From a virus, in IMG/VR virus record IMGVR_UViG_3300010885_014582, positions 1 to 64,000 of that record: 64,000 nt of DNA, one strand, 5' to 3'. Below are positions 7,013 through 13,800 of the stretch, piece after piece. Each line of letters starts with the position of its first letter. The stretch's first letter is position 1. The notes under the pieces were generated by a model that was not told the DNA's origin, made no database searches, and saw nothing but the letters and a program-made list of their open reading frames with translations. The translations under genes and the position numbers were made by a program.

Positions 7013-7481
7013 GCCAGCCTCGTTCTGCTTTTGCAAGCGCTTGGGAGTCAATTTCTTTGGAGAGTTCGTCCCATCCTCTGATTGTCTTGGATTCAACCCA
7101 TTCTGGTCGTCCAATTCTTGGTACGGAGACAAGGAGGGATGCAATTCCTTCATGAAGGGTTTTAGCAATGGTGGTTGGATCGTTGTCAACGAACCAGTCA
7201 ACTCGTCCGTATCCTGCTTGGATACTACGAACACGCTCCAGTTTGGCATCGGCAGATGTTTCATCAGTTAAATCAATCGATCCTGCTCTGTAGCCTTCAC
7301 GCTTGAGCCACTCCATAAGTATAGGTGTTTTGTCGGGCTTGATTCCTGTAGCAAGAACGCAGATGCGACCCTGATACTGCGAGAACAACATGTTCCATAG
7401 TTTTCTTCCTTCGTTAAGTGGTTGTCTTGCACCAAGTTCTTCTCCCTCTAATGCAAGTACATCAAAAGTGATGACTATCAC
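7005..7481 (-). CDS. HAD-like phosphatase, degenerate active site
   Basis: A 158-residue HAD-fold candidate. Strand 1 reads VITFDVLALEGE, where the usual DxDGT is reduced to D-V-L. VLATGIKPDKTP fits motif II (Thr) and WFVDNDP matches the acidic motif IV, as in phage polynucleotide-kinase-like phosphatase domains. Because the second motif I Asp is missing, catalytic activity is uncertain. Overlaps: 4 bases with the gene at 7478 and 8 bases with that at 6740. Confidence 0.55.
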   Translation of the reverse strand: MIVITFDVLALEGEELGARQPLNEGRKLWNMLFSQYQGRICVLATGIKPDKTPILMEWLKREGYRAGSIDLTDETSADAKLERVRSIQAGYGRVDWFVDNDPTTIAKTLHEGIASLLVSVPRIGRPEWVESKTIRGWDELSKEIDSQALAKAERGWHD

Positions 7482-7945
7482 TTCTTATACAATCCCATTG
7501 CAATGCGCTCTTGCTCTGCAACCCACGATCCAACAGGGCAATACATACAGAGATATTGGCGCTTATCTGGTGCGACACCAATCTTGCGACCAATAGTTTT
7601 TCCTTCGGAGCACCAATCAATGCAACCACCCTTAGGGCGGTCATGCTTGTTGTAGCACTTCAACGCATCGACTTTTAACTCATCTCGGAAGTCACGAATG
7701 TACACATCCATCTCTCCCAACTCATTCTTGAGAAGTGTTTCCATGTCCAGTTTTTCAGCAGTTTCTGGATCGGTACGGAAAATAGATGCACGACAGTTAT
7801 CAGGATCAGGCACCTGTGCATTGTGTCGATTGCAAAGTTCAATTAACTCTTGATCGTATTCTGGAGGTCCGTCATAGGGACGAAGTTTCCACATGACGCC
7901 ATGCGTCTTGCAGACGAGAAGGCGGTCGTAACCAGTTTCAGCCAT
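7478..7945 (-). CDS. Cys-rich hypothetical protein
   Basis: A 155-residue protein. The C-terminal half has a cluster CYNKHDRPKGGCIDWC and YLCMYCPVGSWV, together likely a Zn or Fe-S site. The N-terminal part carries CKTHGVMW, which may supply further ligands. It overlaps the next gene by 4 bases. Upstream (7946-8002) there are 57 noncoding bases that could hold a promoter, although none is obvious. Function unknown. Confidence 0.6.
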   Translation of the reverse strand: MAETGYDRLLVCKTHGVMWKLRPYDGPPEYDQELIELCNRHNAQVPDPDNCRASIFRTDPETAEKLDMETLLKNELGEMDVYIRDFRDELKVDALKCYNKHDRPKGGCIDWCSEGKTIGRKIGVAPDKRQYLCMYCPVGSWVAEQERIAMGLYKK

Positions 7946-8002
7946 TTTGTACTCCTAATAAGTTTGGATAGTCGTAAAGACTACACCAAAATTAAGAGGT
8001 GA

Positions 8003-8218
8003 TTACATCGATGAAGAATTGTCTGCAATGATAGATGCGTCGTTGTGAACACGGTGTGCTAACTCTCGTGCTCGTGCTGGTGCACCAATGCCACGAAAAG
8101 TTCCCATGTGGGAGTTCTCACGAAACACAGAAGACTTCATACCGCTTGCTTCATGGTCAATTTTAATGTTCTTGTCGGGGTGTCCGTAGGACTCCAACCA
8201 AGGGTACATGTTTGCCAT
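8003..8218 (-). CDS. Small disordered protein (71 aa)
   Basis: Polar, with no predicted core: MANMYPWLESYGHPDKNIKI, then RGIGAPARARELAHRVHN. Its ATG overlaps the preceding stop (TAATG at 8218). It is the last member of the small-protein cluster 8003-13792. Confidence 0.55.
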   Translation of the reverse strand: MANMYPWLESYGHPDKNIKIDHEASGMKSSVFRENSHMGTFRGIGAPARARELAHRVHNDASIIADNSSSM

Positions 8219-8424
8219 TACAGCCCAGAGTCTGCCAGTGGGTGGCGGTCAGTGAAACTGTAAACCTCACCAGTTGGGAACTGAGACTTAGTTACTTGCT
8301 GGCGCAAGGTTGCTGAAGTTGGGTCAACCTCTCCACCACGATCTGGTGTGAGGGACTTGAACTTACCGTCTGTAGCGCCGAGGCGCATATCTCGGTTCAT
8401 TGAGCGGGAATCATTAACTGCCAT
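8218..8424 (-). CDS. Small disordered protein (68 aa)
   Basis: Basic and polar; contains DRGGEVDPTSATLRQQ and a C-terminal FTDRHPLADSGL. The GEVDP element recurs in the protein at 9004-9369 (RGEVDPDERR). No domain recognised. Confidence 0.55.
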   Translation of the reverse strand: MAVNDSRSMNRDMRLGATDGKFKSLTPDRGGEVDPTSATLRQQVTKSQFPTGEVYSFTDRHPLADSGL

Positions 8425-8443
8425 AGTACTTCTATTTTATCAG

Positions 8444-8743
8444 TTAGTTGGTTTGACTGCTGTATGTGTCCCCATTGGGGTTGCCATTTTTTTCGTAACT
8501 GGCTTGAGATGTAACAAAGGCATGACGCCGTGCTTCATTCTGGGCGTTTGCTCCTGAAAAATGACCAACCATTTTTTGACCCTCAAAAACTTGAGATATA
8601 AAACCATTTTCGTGATGACGAATCATAATATCTTGTTGTGGGTGTCCCCAGCGCTGGTTCTGCCATGGGCTTCTTGGCGTTGGTGTTGGATCTCTATGGG
8701 TGTCTCCATTTCCCCAAAGACCGTTTTTCTTATTTTTTCTCAT
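8444..8743 (-). CDS. Small polar protein (99 aa)
   Basis: Rich in N, G, H and Q: MRKNKKNGLWGNGDTHRDPT, then HHENGFISQVFEGQKMVGHF. No domain recognised. It starts directly before the stop of the 8744 gene and belongs to the same coupled string. Confidence 0.55.
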   Translation of the reverse strand: MRKNKKNGLWGNGDTHRDPTPTPRSPWQNQRWGHPQQDIMIRHHENGFISQVFEGQKMVGHFSGANAQNEARRHAFVTSQASYEKNGNPNGDTYSSQTN

Positions 8744-9010
8744 TTAGTTCTCCCAAACTTCACGGTGTTTTCTTTGTGCAAATGATTCAGTTGGATCGCC
8801 ATAACTTGACTTCTCTGATGGCTTTGCATCCCACAGTGCTTTGCGCTGGCGCTGTTCTTCTGTCCAGATAGGTGCTGTACTTACTGTAGTAGAGGTGCCC
8901 CACAGAGTGCGACGAGCGTTGCGGTCATGTGCACGGCTCCTCGGAGGAGATGTGATGGGTGCTGTGCCTGTGCTACCAGCACGAAGAATTGGGTCTTTCA
9001 TGGTTACCAT
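8744..9010 (-). CDS. Small basic protein (88 aa)
   Basis: A disordered, Arg/Thr-rich N-terminal half (PPRSRAHDRNARRTLWGTST) and a Trp-containing charged tail (ALWDAKPSEKSSYGDPT). ATG 9010 has GGGG just upstream; ATG 9001 is an alternative. It overlaps the preceding gene by 7 bases. No family recognised. Confidence 0.55.
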   Translation of the reverse strand: MVTMKDPILRAGSTGTAPITSPPRSRAHDRNARRTLWGTSTTVSTAPIWTEEQRQRKALWDAKPSEKSSYGDPTESFAQRKHREVWEN

Positions 9011-9369
9011 GAACCCCGTCGTTCGTCAGGGTCAACTTCTCCACGAGAACTGCGTCCCATAGTGCGACTAGTTGACGGTGAGGTAATAGATGGAGATGCA
9101 CCACTTGATGCACCACCTCTGTTTTGCCATTTATCTGTAAAGTATCCAGCAGCAAGGCGAGCATTACGGGTGCTCAGTGCTTCTCCTGGCTTCATCATAC
9201 GGCTGTCTTTTGTGTCAACATATGCGCCTGGATCACCATAATCACGAGATGTGCCAGCATTAATGCTGGGAAGGTCAAACCCTTTAGGTGTGAACGATGG
9301 TGGATCTTTCCACAGTGTGGGTTGAACACCCAGTGTTTGCGGAGTTCCGATTCCTTGTTGGTATCTCAT
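9004..9369 (-). CDS. Small disordered protein (121 aa)
   Basis: Begins MRYQQGIGTPQTLGVQPTLW. Ser/Gly/Arg-rich C-terminal third (GGASSGASPSITSPSTSRT). ATG 9369 is chosen because AAGGA is about 8 bases upstream and the start overlaps the preceding stop (ATGA). It contains LSTRNARLAAGYF, echoing the TRNA/QRNA element of the proteins at 10722 and 10997. Confidence 0.55.
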   Translation of the reverse strand: MRYQQGIGTPQTLGVQPTLWKDPPSFTPKGFDLPSINAGTSRDYGDPGAYVDTKDSRMMKPGEALSTRNARLAAGYFTDKWQNRGGASSGASPSITSPSTSRTMGRSSRGEVDPDERRGSW

Positions 9370-9674
9370 ACCCATAATCCTTGCATTGAATAGCGACTTG
9401 ATGATTCACTGTTTGCGTCCATAAATCCATCACGGAACATAACTGGCGCACCAGATTGCCATGAACGGAATGTTGGAAAGTTGCGATCGAGAGTAAGGCA
9501 ATCAGACACGCTCATTGCTTGCTTTTGAATACCACGGGTCTGTGGGAACAACCCTTGTGGCACTACAGGGCGAATCTTTCGTATCTCCTCAGGCGTGGAA
9601 ATAGCAGACATGAGTGCTTGATCAACAAGCATCTCTTGCCTACTTTGCCATGGCTTATTGGGATACTGAGGCAT
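9366..9674 (-). CDS. Small protein with PTFxSW motif (102 aa)
   Basis: Contains FPTFRSWQSGAPVMFRDGF (about residues 65-83). A related PTFTSW...SPVFRNG occurs near the N-terminus of the protein at 11728-12225, suggesting a shared module. The single Cys (SDCLTLDRN) is unremarkable. No function assigned. Confidence 0.55.
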   Translation of the reverse strand: MPQYPNKPWQSRQEMLVDQALMSAISTPEEIRKIRPVVPQGLFPQTRGIQKQAMSVSDCLTLDRNFPTFRSWQSGAPVMFRDGFMDANSESSSRYSMQGLWV

Positions 9675-9677
9675 TAT

Positions 9678-9887
9678 TTAACAACCTGAACGGGCTTTGT
9701 GAAATGGTGGAACACCAAATGTACGCTTTGGTTCAGATGCTTCTTCGTCTAGTTCTGATACATGACTAGCAATTTCAGAAGCATCAACGCCTCCCCATGC
9801 TGCTTTTTGTACAGCAATGTGATTAGCCATAATTGCTTCACGGTCAACACGACCAGCACCATTAGGACGGTGTACTCCACGGGGCAT
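9678..9887 (-). CDS. Tagged small protein, RPNGAGRVDR family, copy 1
   Basis: 69 residues beginning MPRGVHRPNGAGRVDREA. The first 16 residues are nearly identical to the starts of the proteins at 9891 and 10322, while the remainders are unrelated. DNA around the start, including bases before the ATG, is also nearly identical to the 10322 copy. The C-terminal part is acidic, then basic (PKRTFGVPPFHKARSGC). Confidence 0.65.
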   Translation of the reverse strand: MPRGVHRPNGAGRVDREAIMANHIAVQKAAWGGVDASEIASHVSELDEEASEPKRTFGVPPFHKARSGC

Positions 9888-9890
9888 TAT

Positions 9891-10109
9891 TTATCCCTCT
9901 TCATTATTTTGTGGGACAGAAGGTGTATTGAAATACTCTTCAAGACGACCTTGCGCTTCTTGATGGTCGGCTCGTTGTGCCATGCGATGGTTGTGCACAT
10001 CAATACGGGCTTTGGTTAACGAAGAACTGAACAGTGGGTAACGCATTGGTTTAAATGAGTCACGGTCTACACGACCTGCACCATTAGGGCGATTTTTTCC
10101 ACGAGGCAT
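9891..10109 (-). CDS. Tagged small protein, RPNGAGRVDR family, copy 2
   Basis: 72 residues beginning MPRGKNRPNGAGRVDRDSF. The body is unrelated to copies 1 and 3 and is rich in charged and His residues (VHNHRMAQRADHQEAQGRL). No hydrophobic core is evident. It sits 3 bases from copy 1. Confidence 0.65.
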   Translation of the reverse strand: MPRGKNRPNGAGRVDRDSFKPMRYPLFSSSLTKARIDVHNHRMAQRADHQEAQGRLEEYFNTPSVPQNNEEG

Positions 10110-10111
10110 GA

Positions 10112-10318
10112 TTATTTCTTCTTCTTCTTTGGGCGGGGGATACCTTGGGCTGGTGCCTCATCGGTGTCCTGTGAGTGGGTTACAGAAGGGTCTGCCTTCT
10201 TTGGTTGCATAGACGGGTGGTTCTGTCGAGGATCAAAGTTGACTCGGTAAACATTGCCTTCACGACTAACTTGTCGTCTTGGGCTTTGAGAAGTATCTTT
10301 ACCATCATTATTAGGCAT
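10112..10318 (-). CDS. Small basic protein with poly-Lys tail (68 aa)
   Basis: Starts MPNNDGKDTSQSPRRQVSRE and ends in a run of five Lys after QGIPRP. It looks intrinsically disordered and could bind nucleic acid. It lies between copies 2 and 3 of the RPNGAGRVDR family but lacks their tag. Confidence 0.55.
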   Translation of the reverse strand: MPNNDGKDTSQSPRRQVSREGNVYRVNFDPRQNHPSMQPKKADPSVTHSQDTDEAPAQGIPRPKKKKK

Positions 10319-10321
10319 TAC

Positions 10322-10543
10322 TTAGTAAGCACCTTTGGGATTTAGTTTGGCAGACTCAGGAAAATGAGCGTCTAATCCGCCGTCCATGTCATCCATAAGT
10401 TCTGGATTTTCTTTTTCATGCTTTTCGTAAGCCGTCATAGGTCGTGAATCCTGTGGATTCATTGTTTTTTTACTATAATTACCACCAAATGAAGCACGGT
10501 CAACACGACCAGCACCATTAGGACGGTGTTCTCCACGAGCCAT
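10322..10543 (-). CDS. Tagged small protein, RPNGAGRVDR family, copy 3
   Basis: 73 residues beginning MARGEHRPNGAGRVDRASF. The body is acidic (EKENPELMDDMDGGLDAHFP) and ends KLNPKGAY; a similar GAY ending occurs in the protein at 11344. The start overlaps the preceding stop (TAATG) with GGAG upstream. Confidence 0.65.
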   Translation of the reverse strand: MARGEHRPNGAGRVDRASFGGNYSKKTMNPQDSRPMTAYEKHEKENPELMDDMDGGLDAHFPESAKLNPKGAY

Positions 10544-10722
10544 TATTTGTCTCCTTCATTGCGACTGTCTGGTCGATTATTTCCAAGTGCTTCATCCAAG
10601 TCAGGTAAGAACTTTTCTGGGTGTTGTTCATACATGTTTGGGAACTTACGATTTGCCGATGCAAGAAGATAGGCATCCCAATTTTCCCAAATTGGTTTAA
10701 ACTGATTGTTATTAAGAGTCAT
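10543..10722 (-). CDS. Small protein (59 aa) between tagged genes
   Basis: Translated directly: MTLNNNQFKPIWENWDAYLL..., ending PDSRNEGDK. TAATG overlaps occur at both ends (10543 and 10722), which strongly supports it as a gene in the string. Its last codons include the GGAG ribosome-binding site of the next gene. No family recognised. Confidence 0.65.
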   Translation of the reverse strand: MTLNNNQFKPIWENWDAYLLASANRKFPNMYEQHPEKFLPDLDEALGNNRPDSRNEGDK

Positions 10723-10997
10723 TAGTTTTCGCCTCTTACACGGCGGTCTTGAACATCTTCAGCGATTCTAAAATATTGACTGTTTTGGAGTGCAGCGCCT
10801 TGACCAGATTCTCCTCCTACATACCTTTTACGGTTAGCAGGACCATATGCTTCGTCGTAGTCTGATTCTTCAGGGTTGTAGTTAACCCCACGAAGACCTT
10901 CATTGCGCTGTGCAAGCATCTCTTGTTGTGCGATCATTGCATTACGGGTGTTGAGGTATGGGTCAGCGATGTGCTGTCCCCTGTGGTTGTGTGCCAT
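10722..10997 (-). CDS. Tagged small protein, MAHxHR/IADPYL family, copy 1
   Basis: 91 residues beginning MAHNHRGQHIADPYLNTRNA. The N-terminal ~20 residues match the next gene (MAHDHRMNPIADPYLTQRNA). It contains GGESGQG, and GESG-type motifs recur in three other cluster members. The rest is polar and divergent, ending EDVQDRRVRGEN. Confidence 0.65.
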   Translation of the reverse strand: MAHNHRGQHIADPYLNTRNAMIAQQEMLAQRNEGLRGVNYNPEESDYDEAYGPANRKRYVGGESGQGAALQNSQYFRIAEDVQDRRVRGEN

Positions 10998-11344
10998 TAC
11001 TGACCTTCTCTTCCTTTACGCACTGAAAACCCATGACCAGATTCACCAAATGCAAGTTTTGTGCGGTCAATAGGTGCATTAGTATCTGGCATAAGATCAG
11101 CATCAGTTGTGGTGTGTTGGTCTAGATAATCGTCGTATTCTTCTTGCATATTGCTACGACCTTGAAGACCTGGTGATTCAGATGAATTCATACCATAGAG
11201 ATTGCGAATAGTTCCTACATCAGTGCCTTGACGAGCCAACTGTGATATGTCAGCAATACGGGAGTAGTCAAGCCCTTGAATTCCTGCATTACGCTGTGTG
11301 AGGTATGGGTCTGCAATTGGGTTCATGCGGTGATCGTGTGCCAT
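10997..11344 (-). CDS. Tagged small protein, MAHxHR/IADPYL family, copy 2
   Basis: 115 residues beginning MAHDHRMNPIADPYLTQRNA. Helical middle (YSRIADISQLARQGTDVGTI), acidic stretch, then AFGESGHGFSVRKGREGQ at the C-terminus. Its stop and start couple to both neighbours through one-base overlaps. Confidence 0.65.
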   Translation of the reverse strand: MAHDHRMNPIADPYLTQRNAGIQGLDYSRIADISQLARQGTDVGTIRNLYGMNSSESPGLQGRSNMQEEYDDYLDQHTTTDADLMPDTNAPIDRTKLAFGESGHGFSVRKGREGQ

Positions 11345-11709
11345 TAGTAGGCTCCTGTCTTACTTAATTTTTTTGCCATTGGGGGCGATTTTGGAGATGG
11401 TTTTGGTTTACGAGGAACAGTCGTTCCTCCAGCAGGACCACGGAAGTCTCCTTCTCCGTCGTCCCCATTTTTTTTCGGCTGTTTAGGCTCTTTCTTCATG
11501 TAAGGCTTAACTACTGAGTTAGTTGATTCCTCATTGCCCCATTTTTTTGAAGGTGTCTTCTTATACTCAGAAGGGTTATTGTCCCATTCTTGCCAAGGAT
11601 GGTTGATTAACTGCTTATCAGAGTTTGGAATTGAAACTTTAAAACCCTTGCCATGTCTATCAGGCGAGAAAGGTGCCCTATATTCATTTGGATCAAAGCG
11701 AGAAGCCAT
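11344..11709 (-). CDS. Basic, Pro-rich small protein (121 aa)
   Basis: Disordered: FDPNEYRAPFSPDRHGKGF at the N-terminus, then a Pro/Lys-rich half (KPYMKKEPKQPKKNGDDGEG and PRKPKPSPKSPPMAKKLS), ending GAY. Strongly basic C-terminal half, possibly nucleic-acid binding. No family recognised. Confidence 0.55.
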   Translation of the reverse strand: MASRFDPNEYRAPFSPDRHGKGFKVSIPNSDKQLINHPWQEWDNNPSEYKKTPSKKWGNEESTNSVVKPYMKKEPKQPKKNGDDGEGDFRGPAGGTTVPRKPKPSPKSPPMAKKLSKTGAY

Positions 11710-11727
11710 ATGAATATTTTAGACTAT

Positions 11728-12225
11728 TTAGCGCCAGCGTGGAGCGAGTGATTTCAACTGAGAACGGCGCTCAGGGCTAATCTGTGTTGCCTGATTAGGC
11801 TCGTCACCTCGTGGAATACCACGGGGACCTACTTTTCCGTCGTTTGTCAGACGGACAGGTTCAGCACCAACAGGAGAGAACCGCAAACCTTGTGCTTCTC
11901 TCTGTAGTCCTGTGTACATATTGAACTCTTCAGGCCAAAAGTAGTCAGTTGTATTGATTCTTTCACCTTTGTGAACACCACGGCTGTACTGGCGTGCGTT
12001 CATACGGCTTAGGGTGCCTAGAACTTTGTCTTGACGGCGGTTGGCGTCCATGGTGCCGAGGTATCCGTCTGGATACTGTGAATCTACCGCTGTGCGAAAA
12101 CCTGAAAGTTGTGCGTCTTTTCCGTTACGGAAGACAGGACTTGGTCCCATTGTGACAGCAGTGCCAACTCCAGGCGCTTGGGCTGGGCTGTTCCATGATG
12201 TAAATGTTGGTGTCTGCTGACTCAT
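11728..12225 (-). CDS. Cluster protein with PTFTSW motif (165 aa)
   Basis: The longest member of the cluster. The N-terminal PTFTSWNSPAQAPG and SPVFRNGKDA resemble the PTFRSW...VMFRDGFMDA segment of the protein at 9366. The middle contains MNARQYSRGVHKGERINTTD. ATG 12225 overlaps the preceding stop (ATGA), so the GTG at 12231 is not used here. Possibly virion-associated; no homologue recalled. Confidence 0.55.
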   Translation of the reverse strand: MSQQTPTFTSWNSPAQAPGVGTAVTMGPSPVFRNGKDAQLSGFRTAVDSQYPDGYLGTMDANRRQDKVLGTLSRMNARQYSRGVHKGERINTTDYFWPEEFNMYTGLQREAQGLRFSPVGAEPVRLTNDGKVGPRGIPRGDEPNQATQISPERRSQLKSLAPRWR

Positions 12226-12374
12226 CCCCACATACCTCCTGCTGACATAGATGGTCCAAGAACCCCACCGCCACCGCCTATGGTGGAAACAGGGCGTGCA
12301 GAACGAGCAATTGCTTTCTTACGCTCATACCTTTGGAGGGTGCGTGATCTAGATCGTGGGTTCTTATTTACCAT
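12222..12374 (-). CDS. Small basic Gly-rich protein (50 aa)
   Basis: Translated directly from ATG 12372-12374 to TGA 12222-12224. The N-terminal half is very basic (MVNKNPRSRSRTLQRYERKK), and the C-terminal half has a five-Gly run. It overlaps the upstream gene by 11 bases and the downstream one by 4. The basic character suggests nucleic-acid contact. Confidence 0.55.
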   Translation of the reverse strand: MVNKNPRSRSRTLQRYERKKAIARSARPVSTIGGGGGVLGPSMSAGGMWG

Positions 12375-12642
12375 TTTGATTATATGAAGAAGTGATGTCT
12401 TCCGAAGAGTCGTCAGGATTGAACTTATTAAGTGTTCCGCCCTGATAGGTGCCAGAGGTACCGTTAAAGGTCCCCCAGTGCGCTCCTGAGGGGCTTACAA
12501 GGTGTTCTGCGCCTGTGTTGTCCCTATGGACTGTAGCGCCCTGTGAGATGGCGCTGGAGGCTGTTTTAGCCCACTCGTTTCGTGAGGAACCAGTGGACTG
12601 ACCTTGTTGACGAAACTGACGCTGTCCTCGAAAGGTAGGCAT
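12364..12642 (-). CDS. Tagged small protein, MPTFxG family, copy 1
   Basis: 92 residues beginning MPTFRGQRQFRQQGQSTGSS. The MPTFxGxxxFR tag is shared with the genes at 13034 and 13204. The body contains GATVHRDNTGAEHLVSPSG, a strand-like pattern, and ends in N/Q/S-rich sequence. Start coupled to the preceding stop at 12642. Confidence 0.65.
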   Translation of the reverse strand: MPTFRGQRQFRQQGQSTGSSRNEWAKTASSAISQGATVHRDNTGAEHLVSPSGAHWGTFNGTSGTYQGGTLNKFNPDDSSEDITSSYNQNGK

Positions 12643-13034
12643 TAGTACTCTTCACCTTTGTATTCAATCTCAGATGGTGTCCCAAGGTGACCATGCTCCA
12701 TGAAACGGGCTACAGCGGTAGTTGGGTCCATGCCATGGTCTTGAATAAACGCTCCGACATGCTTATTGTACTTTTTTCCTCTAGTGCCAAAAGCACCTGC
12801 AACGATCTGCTCTGCATGCTTTGCAGTTGAGTAGTCATGACCAGCCAAACGACCACGGATGGCTGATTCTGGGCTTACTAGTTCCTGCCAAGCCTTTTGC
12901 TGGCGACGAGAGGCACGGCGGGAAAGACCTGTGCGCTCGTATGGATCAGGGGCATCGCCAAAAGAACCAACAGGGCGTCGGTCAATGCCATCTGCGCCTG
13001 TTTCTAAGGGTGTTACATAGGAGTCAGGATCCAT
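12642..13034 (-). CDS. Cluster protein (130 aa), partly folded
   Basis: Starts MDPDSYVTPLETGADGIDRR. A TAATG overlap at 13034 selects this start over one 33 bases further upstream. An Arg-rich helix (GLSRRASRRQQKAWQELVSP) is followed by a helical region (STAKHAEQIVAGAFGTRGKK and MDPTTAVARFMEHGHLG). It may be more ordered than its neighbours. No family recognised. Confidence 0.6.
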   Translation of the reverse strand: MDPDSYVTPLETGADGIDRRPVGSFGDAPDPYERTGLSRRASRRQQKAWQELVSPESAIRGRLAGHDYSTAKHAEQIVAGAFGTRGKKYNKHVGAFIQDHGMDPTTAVARFMEHGHLGTPSEIEYKGEEY

Positions 13035-13204
13035 TAGGAATCTCTTTCGTCGTATTTCTGGTGGCAATTAAGGCACATTGGGTCACCTGAGTAACTCTTT
13101 TCTGTGGCTTCTTCGTTGCACCCTGCACCTGTGCATTTTTCACTACTGCGAGAGGTACCTGTTCCCTGTCGACGGAATACTGGCTTTCCTTGAAAAGTTG
13201 GCAT
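13034..13204 (-). CDS. Tagged zinc-finger-like protein, MPTFxG family, copy 2 (56 aa)
   Basis: Translated directly: begins MPTFQGKPVFRRQGTGTS and continues with a C-x4-C...C-x2-C pattern (KCTGAGCNEEA and MCLNCHQKY), a plausible treble-clef zinc site. TAATG overlaps at both ends (13034, 13204). It shows the same tag joined to an independent small folded domain, which supports a modular tag. Confidence 0.7.
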   Translation of the reverse strand: MPTFQGKPVFRRQGTGTSRSSEKCTGAGCNEEATEKSYSGDPMCLNCHQKYDERDS

Positions 13205-13392
13205 TACCAACCTTCTCTTTGAGATTTGCGTCGCATAATATCTTCAAATTCATTGTCCAAAGGACTCCCAATAGGGTGACCACTTTCCCCAATGCGTTCT
13301 TTCTTGGGAGTTCCATCATGTGGGTTGTCGCCACGACCTGCGTTAGCGCCATTAGCGCCACGAAATACTGCATTACCGTTAAATGTTGGCAT
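13204..13392 (-). CDS. Tagged small protein, MPTFxG family, copy 3
   Basis: 62 residues beginning MPTFNGNAVFRGANGANAGR. Contains RIGESGHPIGSP, the recurrent GESG motif, and ends in a charged tail (FEDIMRRKSQREGW). Divergent from the other two copies after the tag. Confidence 0.65.
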   Translation of the reverse strand: MPTFNGNAVFRGANGANAGRGDNPHDGTPKKERIGESGHPIGSPLDNEFEDIMRRKSQREGW

Positions 13393-13441
13393 AAAAATCC
13401 TTTATTTATATAATATCTCAGAAACAGTACTCGTGTGAGTA

Positions 13442-13792
13442 CTAAGTCCAGCGAGCCATATCGTTGTCAAGTTGTGCATCATATGCTTGGTTTGCTGGTT
13501 CAGGAGAAGGGAATTGTGCACTACTAATGCCATGTCCTCCGCTTTCACCAGATCGCATAACCTGACTTGTCGCATAACTTCTTGCCATAGATGCCATGGC
13601 ACTTCTGGCTCCCATTCCTGCGCCAGCAGTTGCGGCTCCAGCGCCAGCGGCTTCAGCGCCAGCGGCTCCAGCAGTTGCGGCTCCAGCAGTTGCGGCTCCA
13701 GCAGTTGCGGCTCCAGCAGTTGCGGCTCCAGCGCCAGCGGCTTCAGCGCCAGCGGCTAAACCCAATGCGGCTAGTATTGCTGGTAAAGGCAT
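13442..13792 (-). CDS. Ala/Gly repeat protein (116 aa)
   Basis: After a short hydrophobic start (MPLPAILAALGLAAGAEAAG) about 40 residues consist of AATAG/AEAAG-type repeats. These are followed by a Met/Ser-rich helix (ARSAMASMARSYATSQVM), then SGESGGHGISSAQFPSPEPA. The repeat part could form a helical or membrane-active segment. The repeats come from 15-bp and 27-bp tandem DNA repeats, so copy number may vary. Confidence 0.6.
   Translation of the reverse strand: MPLPAILAALGLAAGAEAAGAGAATAGAATAGAATAGAATAGAAGAEAAGAGAATAGAGMGARSAMASMARSYATSQVMRSGESGGHGISSAQFPSPEPANQAYDAQLDNDMARWT
13626..13757 (-). repeat. Tandem 15-bp and 27-bp repeats within the Ala/Gly gene
   Basis: The 15-base unit GCAGTTGCGGCTCCA occurs four times in tandem (13671-13730) and once at 13626-13640. 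A 27-base block starting GCGCCAGCGGCTTCAGCG is present at 13641-13667 and again at 13731-13757. All units keep the reading frame. Confidence 0.85.
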
Positions 13793-13800
13793 AAGTCTCC

